Notes: a model not told the origin generated them from the sequence alone. Shown: positions 29,292-39,112, counted from the stretch's first letter. The stretch: DNA of 64,000 bases from Betaproteobacteria bacterium (GCA_009781175.1 WQYQ01000009.1:52102-116101); one strand, 5' to 3'. Program-made: numbers and translations.

Positions 29292-30956
29292 TCAGCCTCC
29301 AATCATGTCGGTATTGGCCGCGCCGGGCGCCACCATCGGGTAGACCTTTTGCGCGACATCGATTGAAGCGCGAATCAGACAAGGGCCAGGAACGGCGAGC
29401 ATTTCCGCCAACACAGCATGGGGATGGGGACTAAGATCCAGATCCACCGCGGTGAAACCAAAACCTTGCGCGATTTTCACAAAGTCGGTTTTCCGCTGGT
29501 AATCCGAGGCATATAGACGCTGACCGTAGAACAATTCTTGCTGTTGATGCACCAGGCCCAGGGACTGGTTATCAAGCAACACGATTTTAAGATCGAGGTT
29601 TTCATCAACGGCGGTTCCCATTTCCTGAATATTCATCTGGATGCTGCCATCGCCCGAAAAGCACACGACTTTGCGCTCCGGCTCGGCCAAGGCCGCACCA
29701 ATTGCGGCGGGCAGCCCAAACCCCATCGTGCCGAGACCGCCCGAGGTCAGCCATTGACGTGGACGGCGGAATGGATAAGCCTGCGCGACCCACATCTGGT
29801 GTTGCCCGACGTCGGTCGTAATGATGGCTTCACTGTCGAGGCAGGCCGCGACGGCGGTAATCAAGCCATAGTGGCTACGCGCGTCGTCCAAGCCCGGCAA
29901 TTGCAGCGGATGCTGACTTTTGAGGCTGGCGATACGCGAAAGCCATTTTTTCCTCAGTTGCACATGGACACGCGACAACAAACGCTCCAGCACTTCGCCG
30001 ACATCACCTTGAATGCCGATATGGGCCGTTCTGATCTTGTCCAGTTCGGAGGCATCGATATCGATATGAATGATCTTCGCGTCGGGGCAAAACTGAGACG
30101 CCTTGCCAATCGCCCGATCATCGAAACGCGCGCCGACACAGATCAGCAGATCGGCTTCATGCAGCGCGTAATTGGTATAGCGCGCGCCATGCATGCCAAG
30201 CATCCCTATCGAAAGCGGGTGATCGCTCGGCATGGCGCCCAGCCCCATCAAAGTCATCGTCGTCGGCAATCCGGCCTGCTCCGCGAAGGTCACGGCCAAT
30301 TGCGACGCGCCCGAAGCAATCACGCCGCCGCCCAGATAAAGAATCGGACGCGCGGCGCTATCGATCATCTCCGCCGCCCGATCGAGCAAGGCGCTATCGG
30401 GAATCGGGGCCAGATTGCGCTGCGCCGCCCGCGGTAAGGCATCGACCTCGACGCGCTGGGTTTGGACGTCTTTTGGCACATCCACCCAGACAGGACCTGG
30501 GCGTCCCGATTGAGCGATCCGAAATGCATCGTTCATCACCCGAGGCAAATCCTGCGCATCCCGAACCAGGTAATTGTGTTTGGCGACCGGAATCGACAGG
30601 CCGTAGGTGTCTACTTCTTGAAAAGCATCCGTGCCGATCATCGACAACGGCACCTGACCCGTGATGCAAACCAATGGAATCGAATCAAGCTTGGCGTCCG
30701 CGATGGCCGTGACTAGATTAGTCGCTCCCGGTCCACTGGAAGCCAAACAAACCGCAACATTTCCAGAGGCGCGGGCCATGCCCTGAGCGATGAATCCCGC
30801 GCCCTGCTCATGACGCGTTAAAACATGACGGATTGTGTGACTTGCGGCAAGCGCATCGTAGAGCGGTAAGGCAGCGCCGCCGGGAATCCCCGCAATGGTT
30901 CGAATACCTTGAGCTTCGAGCGAAGCAACGATTAACTGCGCACCAGACATTTCCAT
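29292..30956 (-). CDS. ilvB: Acetolactate synthase large subunit, isozyme I type
   Basis: 554 residues. It forms acetolactate/acetohydroxybutyrate with thiamine diphosphate, FAD and Mg, the first common step to branched-chain amino acids. The catalytic Glu is in [16 protein letters not shown] (near residue 47); the ThDP motif runs from [14 protein letters not shown] to LLDNQSLG. Stretches such as [12 protein letters not shown] and [13 protein letters not shown] agree closely with E. coli IlvB. AGGAGAG lies five bases before the ATG at 30956. An attenuator and valine-rich leader peptide gene precede it. Confidence 0.95.
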   Translation of the reverse strand: MEMSGAQLIVASLEAQGIRTIAGIPGGAALPLYDALAASHTIRHVLTRHEQGAGFIAQGMARASGNVAVCLASSGPGATNLVTAIADAKLDSIPLVCITGQVPLSMIGTDAFQEVDTYGLSIPVAKHNYLVRDAQDLPRVMNDAFRIAQSGRPGPVWVDVPKDVQTQRVEVDALPRAAQRNLAPIPDSALLDRAAEMIDSAARPILYLGGGVIASGASQLAVTFAEQAGLPTTMTLMGLGAMPSDHPLSIGMLGMHGARYTNYALHEADLLICVGARFDDRAIGKASQFCPDAKIIHIDIDASELDKIRTAHIGIQGDVGEVLERLLSRVHVQLRKKWLSRIASLKSQHPLQLPGLDDARSHYGLITAVAACLDSEAIITTDVGQHQMWVAQAYPFRRPRQWLTSGGLGTMGFGLPAAIGAALAEPERKVVCFSGDGSIQMNIQEMGTAVDENLDLKIVLLDNQSLGLVHQQQELFYGQRLYASDYQRKTDFVKIAQGFGFTAVDLDLSPHPHAVLAEMLAVPGPCLIRASIDVAQKVYPMVAPGAANTDMIGG

Positions 30957-31011
30957 GAGGTCTCTCCTAGAAGGACGGACCCGGCGATTTGCTGGCGGAA
31001 TTTCGAGATTA

Positions 31012-31048
31012 TAAAAAAGAAACCCCGCCGGCCTGCGCCGGCGGGGTT
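31012..31048 (-). terminator. Attenuator terminator of the ilvBN leader
   Basis: On the minus strand AACCCCGCCGGC (31048-31037) pairs with GCCGGCGGGGTT (31032-31021) around a GCAG loop, then TCTTTTTT. It sits between the valine-rich leader peptide stop (31077) and ilvB (30956). GGGGATT just after the leader stop (31074-31068) could pair with the AACCCC arm as part of an alternative antiterminator fold; that pairing is inferred. Confidence 0.9.
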
Positions 31049-31076
31049 GAATTCCTGTTGACTATTGAATCCCCTG

Positions 31077-31166
31077 CTACGGCGCGGTGGCACCTACAAC
31101 TACTACACTTACCACTACCGTAACAGCGGGTATTGCCGAAGCGGAAACGTACGTAAGCGCAGACAT
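31077..31166 (-). CDS. ivbL: ilvBN leader peptide (IvbL-like)
   Basis: A 29-residue open frame ending in VTVVVSVVVVGATAP. Nine of 29 residues are valine and eight of these ten, VTVVVSVVVV, are valine. E. coli IvbL likewise has a valine run and ends VVVVVGNAP. The stop is followed at 29 bp by a strong terminator and then ilvB, the layout of ribosome-mediated attenuation: with enough charged tRNA-Val the leader is translated and the terminator forms; with too little, stalling at the valines would let transcription continue. ATG 31166; the Shine-Dalgarno is weak. Confidence 0.85.
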   Translation of the reverse strand: MSALTYVSASAIPAVTVVVSVVVVGATAP

Positions 31167-31240
31167 AGAATTCGTTAAGCCAATGGAAACGGAACGACGG
31201 AAACATTTCAGCACAAATCCCCCCAAAGCACAAGAGCCTC

Positions 31241-31275
31241 TTGACAAAAAATACATTTTTGTCAAATTCATGCAA
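31241..31275 (-). promoter_or_regulatory. Candidate ilvBN promoter with overlapping 25-bp palindrome
   Basis: On the minus strand TTGCAT (31275-31270), a 16-base spacer and TATTTT (31253-31248) are a plausible promoter 75-80 bp before the leader ATG. Across it lies a perfect inverted repeat, TTGACAAAAA and TTTTTGTCAA (31241-31250 and 31256-31265) with a 5-bp centre, which looks like an operator. The binding protein is not identifiable from sequence. Confidence 0.5.
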
Positions 31276-31376
31276 GGGGAAACCCATCGCTACTGTTCTG
31301 GCAAGTTCAGCATGCCCTTATCGGGCGCCCAGAAGCGCACTACCCCTTGATGCTCATCATTCTCGATGCCGCGCAA

Positions 31377-33053
31377 TCATGCCGCTTTCCCGGCTTCATC
31401 TCTCAATTCACGCCGAAGAATTTTGCCCACGGCGCTCTTTGGCAATTCAGATCGAAATTCAACTTGTTTTGGAATTTTGTAGCCGGTCAGACTGTGACGG
31501 CAGTATGTAATGATGGAATCCACGGTAAGCGCGGGATCTTTCTTCACAATGAAAACTTTAACGGCCTCACCCGAGTGTTCGTTCGGAACACCAACCGCAG
31601 CCACTTCAAGCACGCCTGGATGAGTCGCCACGACGTCTTCAATTTCATTCGGATAAACATTGAATCCCGACACAATGATCATGTCTTTCTTGCGATCAAC
31701 GATCCGAATGAAACCGTGTTCATCCACAGCAGCAATATCGCCCGTATGCAAAAAACCATCCGCGGTCATCGCCTTGGCGGTCTCGTCGGGCCGCATGTAA
31801 TAACCAGCCATCACCTGAGGGCCGCGGACACAAAGCTCGCCTGTTTGTCCTACGCCAAGATCGTTCCCATCTTCATCACGAATTGCGATCTCGGTCGACG
31901 ACACAGGCAAACCAATCGAACCATTGAATGCGGGAAGATTAAGCGGATTGATCGTCACCGCGGGCGAGGTTTCGGTCAGGCCATAGGCTTCGACCAGAGG
32001 AATTCCCGTAACTTGGCGCCATTTTTCAGCGACCGCCCGCTGCACCGCCATGCCGCCGCCAAGCGCACAGCGGAGTTGCGAGAAATCCAAGGTCTGAAAT
32101 TCAGCGTTATGCAATAACGCATTGAAAAGCGTATTGACGCCCGTAATAGCGGTAAAACGTTGCCTGGACAATTCTTTAACGAAACCCGGAATATCCCGTG
32201 GGTTCGTAATCAAGATATTTTTTGCCCCAACTTTAAAAAAAGTGAGGCAATTCGCCGTCATCGAAAAGATGTGATACAGCGGCAAGGCCGTGACGATAAC
32301 CTCCTCCCCTTCCTTGATGAAAGGAGCAATCCAGGTATGAGCCTGCTGGAGGTTGGCGATGATATTTTTGTGCAATAGCATCGCCCCTTTCGCCACACCC
32401 GTCGTCCCGCCCGTATATTGAAGGAAAGCCAGATCGCCCTGCGCAACCGCTACCGGCTTGAGCGGATGAGCGGCACCGCGGGCCAACACCTCTTTAAAAG
32501 GGATATAACCCGGAATATTCCAGGCCGGAACCATTTTCTTGACATACTTAACGACGAGATTGATCAGCATCCCTTTCAGGCCACCAAACATATCCCCGAT
32601 GCGCACAACGACAACATGTTTGAGCGGTACAAGCGATAGCACTTCTTGCAAGGTCGCGGCGAAATTTTCAAGGATAACGATCACCTCGGCACCGGAATCC
32701 TTCAGTTGGTGCTCAAGCTCTCGCGGCGTATAAAGTGGATTGCAATTTACAACGACGTAACCCGCTCGCAACGCTCCCCACAAACATATCGGGTACTGAA
32801 GAAGATTGGGCATCATCAAGGCAATACGCGCGCCTTTGGCCAAGCCAAGATCGTTTTGCAGGAATGAAGCAAAGTGCGCGGATAGCTCGTCCAGCTCCTG
32901 ATAGCTGATCTCTTTGCTCATATTCGAATATGCAGCCTGCGGGCCGTATTTACGCACGCCCTCGTCAAAGACGTCACCAATACATTGATAACGCTGCATG
33001 TCGATTTCTGCAGGAACGCCTGCGGGGTAGCTCTTCAGCCAGACTTTTTCCAT
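31377..33053 (-). CDS. fadD: Long-chain fatty acid-CoA ligase
   Basis: 558 residues from ATG 33053 (an ATG eight codons upstream at 33077 is possible). FadD activates fatty acids to acyl-CoA at the inner membrane. The AMP-binding P-loop [14 protein letters not shown] is near residue 215, YGLTETSP near 360 and the FACS motif [17 protein letters not shown] near 425. The N-terminus [15 protein letters not shown] matches E. coli FadD closely. It is upstream of and on the same strand as the ilvB leader, with 210 bp between. Confidence 0.93.
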   Translation of the reverse strand: MEKVWLKSYPAGVPAEIDMQRYQCIGDVFDEGVRKYGPQAAYSNMSKEISYQELDELSAHFASFLQNDLGLAKGARIALMMPNLLQYPICLWGALRAGYVVVNCNPLYTPRELEHQLKDSGAEVIVILENFAATLQEVLSLVPLKHVVVVRIGDMFGGLKGMLINLVVKYVKKMVPAWNIPGYIPFKEVLARGAAHPLKPVAVAQGDLAFLQYTGGTTGVAKGAMLLHKNIIANLQQAHTWIAPFIKEGEEVIVTALPLYHIFSMTANCLTFFKVGAKNILITNPRDIPGFVKELSRQRFTAITGVNTLFNALLHNAEFQTLDFSQLRCALGGGMAVQRAVAEKWRQVTGIPLVEAYGLTETSPAVTINPLNLPAFNGSIGLPVSSTEIAIRDEDGNDLGVGQTGELCVRGPQVMAGYYMRPDETAKAMTADGFLHTGDIAAVDEHGFIRIVDRKKDMIIVSGFNVYPNEIEDVVATHPGVLEVAAVGVPNEHSGEAVKVFIVKKDPALTVDSIITYCRHSLTGYKIPKQVEFRSELPKSAVGKILRRELRDEAGKAA

Positions 33054-33181
33054 CGTGACCGCCCTTGGTGCATTCATTTATTATTCAGTGCATTCCAGAG
33101 GAAGAATGCGCCTTGCCGCAGACTTATATAGATCCTGTGCGCTACCTGAAAACAGATTAGCCTCTCAGACACATATGGCGT

Positions 33182-33634
33182 TTAAGATTCATTCCCTTCT
33201 TCCTCTGGCCAGTTCTTGATGTAGCTCTTCAGCATTTTGTTCTCAAAGCTTTGTTCCTCCAAAACAGCTTTGGCAACATCATGGAATGACACTACGCCCA
33301 TTAATGTAGAACCATCCATTACGGGCAAATAACGCTGATGATGATCGACCATCAAACGTCGCAGTTCGTCCATTTGCATACCAGGGCTGGCGGTCAATGG
33401 GTTACGAATCATCGCATCCGACACCGTAGCCCGGCCCCAGTCGGCGCCCGCTCGATGAATGGCGCCTAGCAATTCCCGGAAAGTAAGCACTCCAACCATC
33501 CGCCCTTGCTCAAATACGACGAGAGAGCCAACATCCTGCTCGGACATTGTGGCAACCGCATCGGCCAACGATTTGCTCGGCGCAATCGTGTAGAGCACCT
33601 TCCCTTTGATCGCGAGAATCTCGCTTACCTGCAT
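33182..33634 (-). CDS. CBS domain-containing protein
   Basis: 150 residues made of two CBS domains (about 10-60 and 75-130; SLADAVATMSEQDVGSLVVF and MQMDELRRLMVDHHQRYLPVMD). CBS pairs bind adenosyl ligands and act as energy or redox sensors, but here there is no attached enzyme domain, so its role is open. GAGGAGG seven bases before ATG 33634 is an excellent ribosome-binding site and decides the start over the ATG at 33652. Confidence 0.88.
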   Translation of the reverse strand: MQVSEILAIKGKVLYTIAPSKSLADAVATMSEQDVGSLVVFEQGRMVGVLTFRELLGAIHRAGADWGRATVSDAMIRNPLTASPGMQMDELRRLMVDHHQRYLPVMDGSTLMGVVSFHDVAKAVLEEQSFENKMLKSYIKNWPEEEGNES

Positions 33635-33737
33635 GCCGCCTCCTCGTTTCAATCAAAATCAATCTGTCGAACCAAGTTTCGATAGTATTCGATTGACTCC
33701 GAGAGTAAAAGCCGTACTACGCCGTAGGGTTGATTGG

Positions 33738-33768
33738 AAAAAAGCCCAATAAGTTTGGGCTTTTTCTT
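33738..33768. terminator. Bidirectional terminator downstream of fdxA
   Basis: AAAAAAGCCCA and TTGGGCTTTTT around a short AATAAGT loop, with A/T runs on both sides; it ends the fdxA transcript on the minus strand. Confidence 0.9.
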
Positions 33769-33786
33769 TTCCTTGCCGACGTAACA

Positions 33787-34110
33787 TCAGCGTTCCAAAT
33801 CCTTCAATTTGCCTTTGACCGCAGCCCATTTATCCGCATCGGGTAAAGGCTCCTTGCGTTCGACGATCGGTTTCCAAATCTTCGACAATTCAGCGTTGAG
33901 CGCGATGTAATTGAGCTGATCCAGAGGAACATCGTCCTCCGCATAGATTGCCTCGACCGGACATTCCGCAACGCACAAGGTACAGTCGATACATTCGTCT
34001 GGGTCGATGGCCAGAAAATTGGGCCCCTCTCTAAAACAATCCACCGGACAGACATCAACGCAGTCTGTGTATTTGCATTTGATGCAAGACTCAGTCACTA
34101 CATAGGTCAT
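33787..34110 (-). CDS. fdxA: Seven-iron ferredoxin FdxA
   Basis: 107 residues, an [3Fe-4S]/[4Fe-4S] ferredoxin of the Azotobacter FdI/FdxA type. Cys patterns [17 protein letters not shown] (residues 9-25) and [16 protein letters not shown] (about 40-55) are intact; the tail after residue 60 is the family's C-terminal extension. An electron carrier whose partner is unknown. ATG at 34110, preceded by GGAGGAAATTG; divergent from trxA. Confidence 0.94.
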   Translation of the reverse strand: MTYVVTESCIKCKYTDCVDVCPVDCFREGPNFLAIDPDECIDCTLCVAECPVEAIYAEDDVPLDQLNYIALNAELSKIWKPIVERKEPLPDADKWAAVKGKLKDLER

Positions 34111-34347
34111 TTTGACAATTTCCTCCGCCAAGAGCAGCTGCAACGGCTGCCATCGTCTTGATTTACGTGTTAGATTCTAACCGTCCCGGATACATCACGG
34201 CAGAAGCGGGTTCACTGGAAGAACAATTTTCGCTAGGATTGGCTTCTATCTCTCGGGCCGCTCCCGGGGCCCTCGACGATGACCCGCGCAACGACGCATC
34301 AGCGCCAAATTCGATACATACGGATCTCCCCTTAATTGCGAGAAATC

Positions 34348-34674
34348 ATGAGTGAACATATTCTCCATGTCACTGATTCATCCTTTGATGAATCAGTTTT
34401 GAAGTCTCAAGCTCCGGTCCTGGTGGACTACTGGGCCGAATGGTGCGGCCCATGCAAGAGCATTGCCCCTGTGCTTGATGAAATCGCCAAGGAATATGCG
34501 GGCAAACTTGTCGTAGCCAAACTGAATATCGACGAAAATTCCGACACACCGGCCAAGTATGGCATCCGTGGCATTCCGACGCTCATGCTGTTCAAAAATG
34601 GCGGTGTGGAGGCCACGAAAGTTGGGGCGCTCTCGAAATCCCAACTCACCGCATTCATTGACAGCAATCTCTGA
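34348..34674 (+). CDS. trxA: Thioredoxin 1
   Basis: 108 residues with the redox motif WCGPC in [20 protein letters not shown] and the cis-Pro in [12 protein letters not shown] general cytoplasmic disulfide reductase. It lies 112 bp before rho, the common trxA-rho order of proteobacteria. The ATG at 34348 ([10 protein letters not shown]) is the family start; an in-frame ATG 12 bp upstream also exists. Confidence 0.96.
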   Translation: MSEHILHVTDSSFDESVLKSQAPVLVDYWAEWCGPCKSIAPVLDEIAKEYAGKLVVAKLNIDENSDTPAKYGIRGIPTLMLFKNGGVEATKVGALSKSQLTAFIDSNL

Positions 34675-34703
34675 TTCCGGCTATCCTGTAAAGTAAGTCA
34701 CAC

Positions 34704-34723
34704 GGCGCATCGCTCGATGCGCC
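34704..34723 (+). other. Hairpin between trxA and rho
   Basis: GGCGCAT and ATGCGCC around CGCTCG. There is no T run, so this is a weak terminator or an RNA-processing/leader structure for rho. Confidence 0.35.
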
Positions 34724-34786
34724 ATATCCCATCTCGATTTTTCTCTACGCGCAGAATTCGCGCATATATCCATTCCAGGCACAGCC

Positions 34787-36046
34787 ATGCATCTTTCAGA
34801 GCTCAAGTCTCTGCACGTCAGCCAGCTTCTCGAAATGGCTCAGACCAACGAGATCGAAGGCGCCAACCGTCTCCGCAAACAAGAATTAGTTTTCGCCCTG
34901 CTCAGAAATCGGGCGAAAAAAGGCGAGCCCATCTTTGGCGATGGCGTACTTGAAGTTCTTCCAGACGGTTTTGGATTCCTTCGCTCGCCGGACACCTCCT
35001 ATCTGGCGGGAACCGACGATATTTATGTATCGCCCTCCCAGATCCGGCGTTTCAATCTACACACCGGCGACACAATAGAAGGCGAAATTCGCACTCCGAA
35101 AGACGGGGAACGTTATTTCGCCTTGGTGAAGGTCGACAAGATCAACACCGAAGCGCCCGAAGCCTCGAAAAACAAGATCCTTTTCGAAAACCTGACGCCA
35201 CTTCATCCGACGAGTACCCTGCGCCTGGAGCGCGATATTCGCGGCGAAGAAAACGTCACGAGCCGCGTCGTCGACATGATCGCGCCGATCGGAAAAGGTC
35301 AGCGCGGCTTGCTCGTGGCACCGCCGAAATCGGGTAAAACCGTCATGCTGCAACACATTGCGCATGCGATTACCGCCAATCATCCTGACGTTTTCCTCAT
35401 CGTATTGTTGATCGACGAGCGTCCGGAAGAAGTGACCGAAATGCAGCGTTCGGTACGCGGCGAAGTTGTAGCGTCGACATTCGACGAGCCCGCGACACGC
35501 CATGTCCAAGTTGCAGAAATGGTGATCGAAAAAGCCAAACGGCTCATCGAACACAAACGTGATGTTGTGATCCTGCTCGATTCCTTGACCCGTCTCGCCC
35601 GCGCCTACAACACCGTCGTCCCCGCCTCGGGCAAAGTGTTGACGGGCGGTGTCGATGCCAATGCCTTGCAAAAGCCCAAGCGTTTCTTCGGCGCCGCACG
35701 CAATATCGAGGAAGGCGGTTCGTTGACGATCATCGCAACCGCGCTCATCGATACCGGCAGCCGAATGGATGACGTGATTTACGAAGAATTCAAAGGCACG
35801 GGCAATATGGAAATCCACCTGGATCGCCGTATGGCAGAAAAGCGAGTCTATCCCGCGATCAACGTTAATCGCTCCGGCACGCGCCGCGAAGAACTCCTGA
35901 TCGACCCGGCCATCCTTCAAAAAGTCTGGATTTTGCGCAAGCTGCTCTACGGCATGGACGAAATCGAAGCGATGGAATTCCTGCTCGATAAGATTAAAGC
36001 GACGAAAACCAACAACGATTTCTTCGATGCGATGCGCCGCGGTTGA
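34787..36046 (+). CDS. rho: Transcription termination factor Rho
   Basis: 419 residues. Rho is a hexameric RNA helicase that ends transcripts. N-terminal Rho domain ([18 protein letters not shown]), RNA-binding cold-shock domain ([23 protein letters not shown] split across it, about 60-90), Walker [16 protein letters not shown] near residue 175, Walker B and Q-loop in [14 protein letters not shown] and [15 protein letters not shown] bidirectional terminator follows. Confidence 0.98.
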   Translation: MHLSELKSLHVSQLLEMAQTNEIEGANRLRKQELVFALLRNRAKKGEPIFGDGVLEVLPDGFGFLRSPDTSYLAGTDDIYVSPSQIRRFNLHTGDTIEGEIRTPKDGERYFALVKVDKINTEAPEASKNKILFENLTPLHPTSTLRLERDIRGEENVTSRVVDMIAPIGKGQRGLLVAPPKSGKTVMLQHIAHAITANHPDVFLIVLLIDERPEEVTEMQRSVRGEVVASTFDEPATRHVQVAEMVIEKAKRLIEHKRDVVILLDSLTRLARAYNTVVPASGKVLTGGVDANALQKPKRFFGAARNIEEGGSLTIIATALIDTGSRMDDVIYEEFKGTGNMEIHLDRRMAEKRVYPAINVNRSGTRREELLIDPAILQKVWILRKLLYGMDEIEAMEFLLDKIKATKTNNDFFDAMRRG

Positions 36047-36067
36047 TTTACGGCGTAGCTTGACCAA

Positions 36068-36101
36068 CAAAAAACCGGCCTCAAATGGGCCGGTTTTTTG
36101 T
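36068..36101. terminator. Bidirectional terminator between rho and the AsmA-like gene
   Basis: AAAAAACCGGCC and GGCCGGTTTTTT around a TCAAATG loop, between convergent genes. Confidence 0.93.
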
Positions 36102-36115
36102 TGTGCCATTCTTGG

Positions 36116-37804
36116 CTAGGGTCTCAACTGAGGCATCTGCAAACTACCCTCGATTCGATACTGATGCTCCAAACGCTCAAGTGGAGTACGCAGATCGGTT
36201 CTCAAGCTGCCGCGCAACGCGCCGTTTCGATCAACCGCCCAAGTACCAGAACCGGACAAAGCCCCTGCATCAAGCTGCCTCATTTCAACTTTCAAACCAT
36301 TGCCGGACAGATAAACAAACGAACCTTCCATGCGTGTAAAACGCGTCGTTCCCCCGGAAAACGGTGCCGCATCGTTTCGACGCATGGCCTCAAACAAATC
36401 CAGCCGCCCCAGCGTGCCATTGTCGATCTGATATTTTCCAGACACCCTCAGCGCCGCGGACAGCTCGTCGATATTCGCTGCCTTGGCTTCGATATTGAAT
36501 GGCCCCGAAAGGCGCCCGCCAAGCAGCTCTGGCGCTCCCGCAAGCTCACTTAGCTGTTCCATCGAAATCCCAGATGCTTCGAGCCGCCCGGAAACCTGGG
36601 CTGCTTCAGAGAAGTCAAGCTTCGCTTTCCCTTGCAGAGCGCCGGACAACCAATTGGCGCTAAACTGCGCCGCGGGGAATCCCGTAGCGCCCAATACGCC
36701 TGACAACAGAACATCTACGAGTTTGATCTGGCCAAACTTGTATTCAGGGGAGCGGAGCGAAACCCAAGGCACGCCTTCATGATTTTCCGCCTCCAGCGTA
36801 AAGTCTCCTTCCTGCGGGCGCAAACGCAGCATCTGCCAACGGCTGTCAGCGGCGAAAAGCAATTCTCCCGATAAGCCTTCGAGCTTCAAAGAGCCAAACG
36901 GAACGCTCGCATTGCGTACAGAAGCCGAAGCAAGACGCCAAGCGCCCGGTGGGACTTGCAGCCTTGCCAGGCGGTGAATCAAAGCGGCTTGGATATTCGG
37001 ATTATCAAGCGTCAAAGACAGATGCTGTGTCTGCCCTGTCGCCCAGCGGAACCAATCCGGGTGTCCCCATCCAATTGGAATTCTGCTCTCCCCGTCTTCC
37101 CCGATTCGAATATCGTGAAAGGTAAACCCCGGCCACGGATGAAAACCAACGCCTACGGAACCGATTTTTACAGGAGTCCCCAGCCAGGCAGAGGCTTCAC
37201 GCTCAATCTGGCTCCCTATTTTTAATGCGCCTAATACGGTGACAGTCAGTATCAGCCCAATCCCCCCCAGGACTGCGAGAATAAGCAAGCCAAGCAAGGT
37301 TCGACGCAGCTTGCGCCCCCAATCACCGCCCCCCTTCGCGGCCGTATAGCTCAGATTGCCAAAGAAGGCGGACAAACGATCAAAGATCGTTGCGCGGGAT
37401 CCCGATGCAAGCGCTTGGCGCGGATTATTTGATGGAACTGCAAAATCGTTTTCGACATATGTTTGGGTATGCCCATCAAGCATTGCGACACCCTCACCCA
37501 AACTTGCTTCGAGTGGTGCATTTCCTCGCACGCGGCGCGCCTCTTGCAGCGCAATCCGGGCCATCCGCGCATCCAAAGTTTCAACCAGACCAAGACGCTC
37601 AAGCTCCTCTAATGCCCGAACAGTCCGGCTCCCACCGAGCCGGCTTGTCAGCTCTCCAACCGTGGCAACGCCATCCACGATTTCAAGCAGGCTACGCGCT
37701 GTCTTCTCAATGGATTTGCTGGGTTGCGCAATTTCATGCTCGCCCGACTGCGTTTGGCAGAAAACCGTGAATCGATCCACGCACCCTCCCTTCAAGCGAA
37801 GCAT
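36116..37804 (-). CDS. Winged-helix/AsmA-like membrane protein (hypothetical)
   Basis: 562 residues in three parts. Residues about 25-85 look like a small winged-helix domain (EKTARSLLEIVDGVATVGEL, then ALEELERLGLVE). Residues about 165-195 are a single membrane segment (LLGLLILAVLGGIGLILTVTVL). The rest is periplasmic and AsmA-like: ASAWLGTPVKIGSVG near the membrane and a C-terminal AsmA-2-type stretch (GGRLSGPFNIEAKAANIDEL, IDNGTLGRLDLFEAMR). AsmA-family proteins are thought to move lipid or assist outer-membrane assembly. Coupling to an N-terminal winged helix is unusual. Function unassigned. Confidence 0.65.
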   Translation of the reverse strand: MLRLKGGCVDRFTVFCQTQSGEHEIAQPSKSIEKTARSLLEIVDGVATVGELTSRLGGSRTVRALEELERLGLVETLDARMARIALQEARRVRGNAPLEASLGEGVAMLDGHTQTYVENDFAVPSNNPRQALASGSRATIFDRLSAFFGNLSYTAAKGGGDWGRKLRRTLLGLLILAVLGGIGLILTVTVLGALKIGSQIEREASAWLGTPVKIGSVGVGFHPWPGFTFHDIRIGEDGESRIPIGWGHPDWFRWATGQTQHLSLTLDNPNIQAALIHRLARLQVPPGAWRLASASVRNASVPFGSLKLEGLSGELLFAADSRWQMLRLRPQEGDFTLEAENHEGVPWVSLRSPEYKFGQIKLVDVLLSGVLGATGFPAAQFSANWLSGALQGKAKLDFSEAAQVSGRLEASGISMEQLSELAGAPELLGGRLSGPFNIEAKAANIDELSAALRVSGKYQIDNGTLGRLDLFEAMRRNDAAPFSGGTTRFTRMEGSFVYLSGNGLKVEMRQLDAGALSGSGTWAVDRNGALRGSLRTDLRTPLERLEHQYRIEGSLQMPQLRP

Positions 37805-37872
37805 TATTTCAAATTCGACAAATTAGTTAAATATTACAATATCATTCCATCCGCGGGGTGACATAAAGCTTA

Positions 37873-37901
37873 TTGACAGAATGTGTCATATGGTCTATTA
37901 T
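37873..37901 (+). promoter_or_regulatory. Near-consensus sigma70 promoter of tRNA-Asn
   Basis: TTGACA (37873-37878), a 17-base spacer and TATTAT (37896-37901), 12 bases before the tRNA 5' end. Confidence 0.85.
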
Positions 37902-37912
37902 TTTTCTTCTGT

Positions 37913-37988
37913 TCCCCGATAGCTCAGTCGGTAGAGCGCCGGACTGTTAATCCGTAGGTCCTTGGTTCGAGCCCAAGTCGGGGAGCCA
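37913..37988 (+). tRNA. tRNA-Asn (GTT)
   Basis: 76 nt with encoded CCA. The acceptor TCCCCGA pairs with TCGGGGA, the D arm is AGCTCAGTCGGTAGAGC, the anticodon loop CTGTTAA carries GTT, and the T arm contains GGTTCGAGCC. A 10-bp hairpin (AAGGCCCGCA/TGCGGGCCTT, 37999-38022) follows and may end the transcript or aid processing. Confidence 0.97.
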
Positions 37989-38068
37989 AAAATTCTTCAA
38001 GGCCCGCAGCAATGCGGGCCTTGTCCGTTGACGGCAGCGGAAGTGCAGGCTGAGCGAGATTCGCTCCG

Positions 38069-38554
38069 TTAAGCGAGCAATCGCTCGATCTCGCCTTCGA
38101 GCGTTTCAGGTTTGGTCGTCGGCGCGTAACGCCCCACCACGGCCCCCTCGCGACTCACCAGGAACTTCGTGAAGTTCCATTTGATGCGCTTTGTTCCAAA
38201 AACGCCGGGCGCAGCGGACGTCAGATGCCGATAGAGCGGATGCGCCGCAGCGCCATTGACTTCAATCTTTTCGGAAAGCGGAAAACTCACACCGTAGTTC
38301 TTCTCGCAGAAGCTCGCGATCGCCACGGCGTCGCCCGGCTCTTGGGCGCCAAATTGATTGCACGGGAAACCGAGCACGCTCAAGCCACGTTTGATATATT
38401 TCCGATGCAGTTTCTCCAGCCCCGCGTACTGTGGCGTAAAGCCGCATTCGCTCGCAGTGTTGACGATCAGCAGCACCCTCCCCGCATAGTCAGCCAAATT
38501 CAAGAGCCGGCCATCGAGCGTTCGGCTGGAAAAGCCGTAAATCGCGGCTGTCAT
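38069..38554 (-). CDS. Glutathione peroxidase (thiol peroxidase, BtuE-like)
   Basis: 161 residues. NTASECGFTPQYAGLEKLH holds the peroxidatic Cys (in the selenocysteine position of animal enzymes), FPCNQFGAQEPGD the Gln-containing block and IKWNFTKFLVSREG the Trp-Asn block, so the catalytic set is complete. It reduces hydroperoxides, in bacteria usually with thioredoxin. No signal peptide. It sits 21 bp after iscX on the same strand and may be read through from the isc operon. Confidence 0.93.
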   Translation of the reverse strand: MTAAIYGFSSRTLDGRLLNLADYAGRVLLIVNTASECGFTPQYAGLEKLHRKYIKRGLSVLGFPCNQFGAQEPGDAVAIASFCEKNYGVSFPLSEKIEVNGAAAHPLYRHLTSAAPGVFGTKRIKWNFTKFLVSREGAVVGRYAPTTKPETLEGEIERLLA

Positions 38555-38575
38555 CGGAGGAATTCCTCCAGCTAT

Positions 38576-38770
38576 TTACTCGCGCTCTTCGATCCAGGCG
38601 GCCTGAATTGCTTCGAGAACACGCTCGCCACAATGCTTGGGATCGTCGTCGAAATCAGGCAGGGCCAGAACCCAGTTCATCAGATCCATGAAATTGACTC
38701 GCGTCGGATCTGCGTCGGGATGGGCATCCACAAGCTCTTCGGCAATCCGGTGTACATCGGTCCACTTCAT
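38576..38770 (-). CDS. iscX: Fe-S assembly protein IscX
   Basis: 64 residues, acidic, with MKWTDVHRIAEELVDAHPDADP and FMDLMNWVLALPDFDDDP, characteristic of IscX, which binds IscS and tunes desulfurase activity. It overlaps fdx by 4 bp and is the last isc gene. Confidence 0.94.
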   Translation of the reverse strand: MKWTDVHRIAEELVDAHPDADPTRVNFMDLMNWVLALPDFDDDPKHCGERVLEAIQAAWIEERE

Positions 38771-39108
38771 CGTTTGCCCTCGCTGACCATATTGATGGTA
38801 TAACGCGGAATCTCAACCACCAATGGCGTTTCACCGACGATTGCCTGACAGGACAGGCGCGAGTTCGGCTCCAGGCCCCACGCTTTATCGAGCAAGTCCT
38901 CTTCCATTTCTTCGGCCGATTCGAGGCTATTGAATCCCTCGCGCACGATGACATGGCAAGTTGTGCACGCGCAGGATTTTTCGCAGGCATGTTCGATGTC
39001 GATTTCATGCTCAAGCAAATTGTCGCAAATCGATTTGCCCGACTCCGCCTCGATCACCGCGCCATCCGGGCAGAGTTCGGCGTGCGGCAGCACAATCATT
39101 TGAGTCAT
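38767..39108 (-). CDS. fdx: ISC-type [2Fe-2S] ferredoxin
   Basis: 113 residues. The adrenodoxin-type cluster ligands are in CEKSCACTTCHVIV (near residues 42-55) with the last Cys in RLSCQAIVGE. It supplies electrons for cluster assembly on IscU. It starts 4 bp after the hscA stop. Confidence 0.95.
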   Translation of the reverse strand: MTQMIVLPHAELCPDGAVIEAESGKSICDNLLEHEIDIEHACEKSCACTTCHVIVREGFNSLESAEEMEEDLLDKAWGLEPNSRLSCQAIVGETPLVVEIPRYTINMVSEGKR

Positions 39109-39112
39109 AGGT

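Noticed and set aside
34158..34355. 65-residue plus-strand frame between fdxA and trxA
   Set aside because: No ribosome-binding site or recognisable motif; it overlaps the trxA start region and probably reflects the leader.
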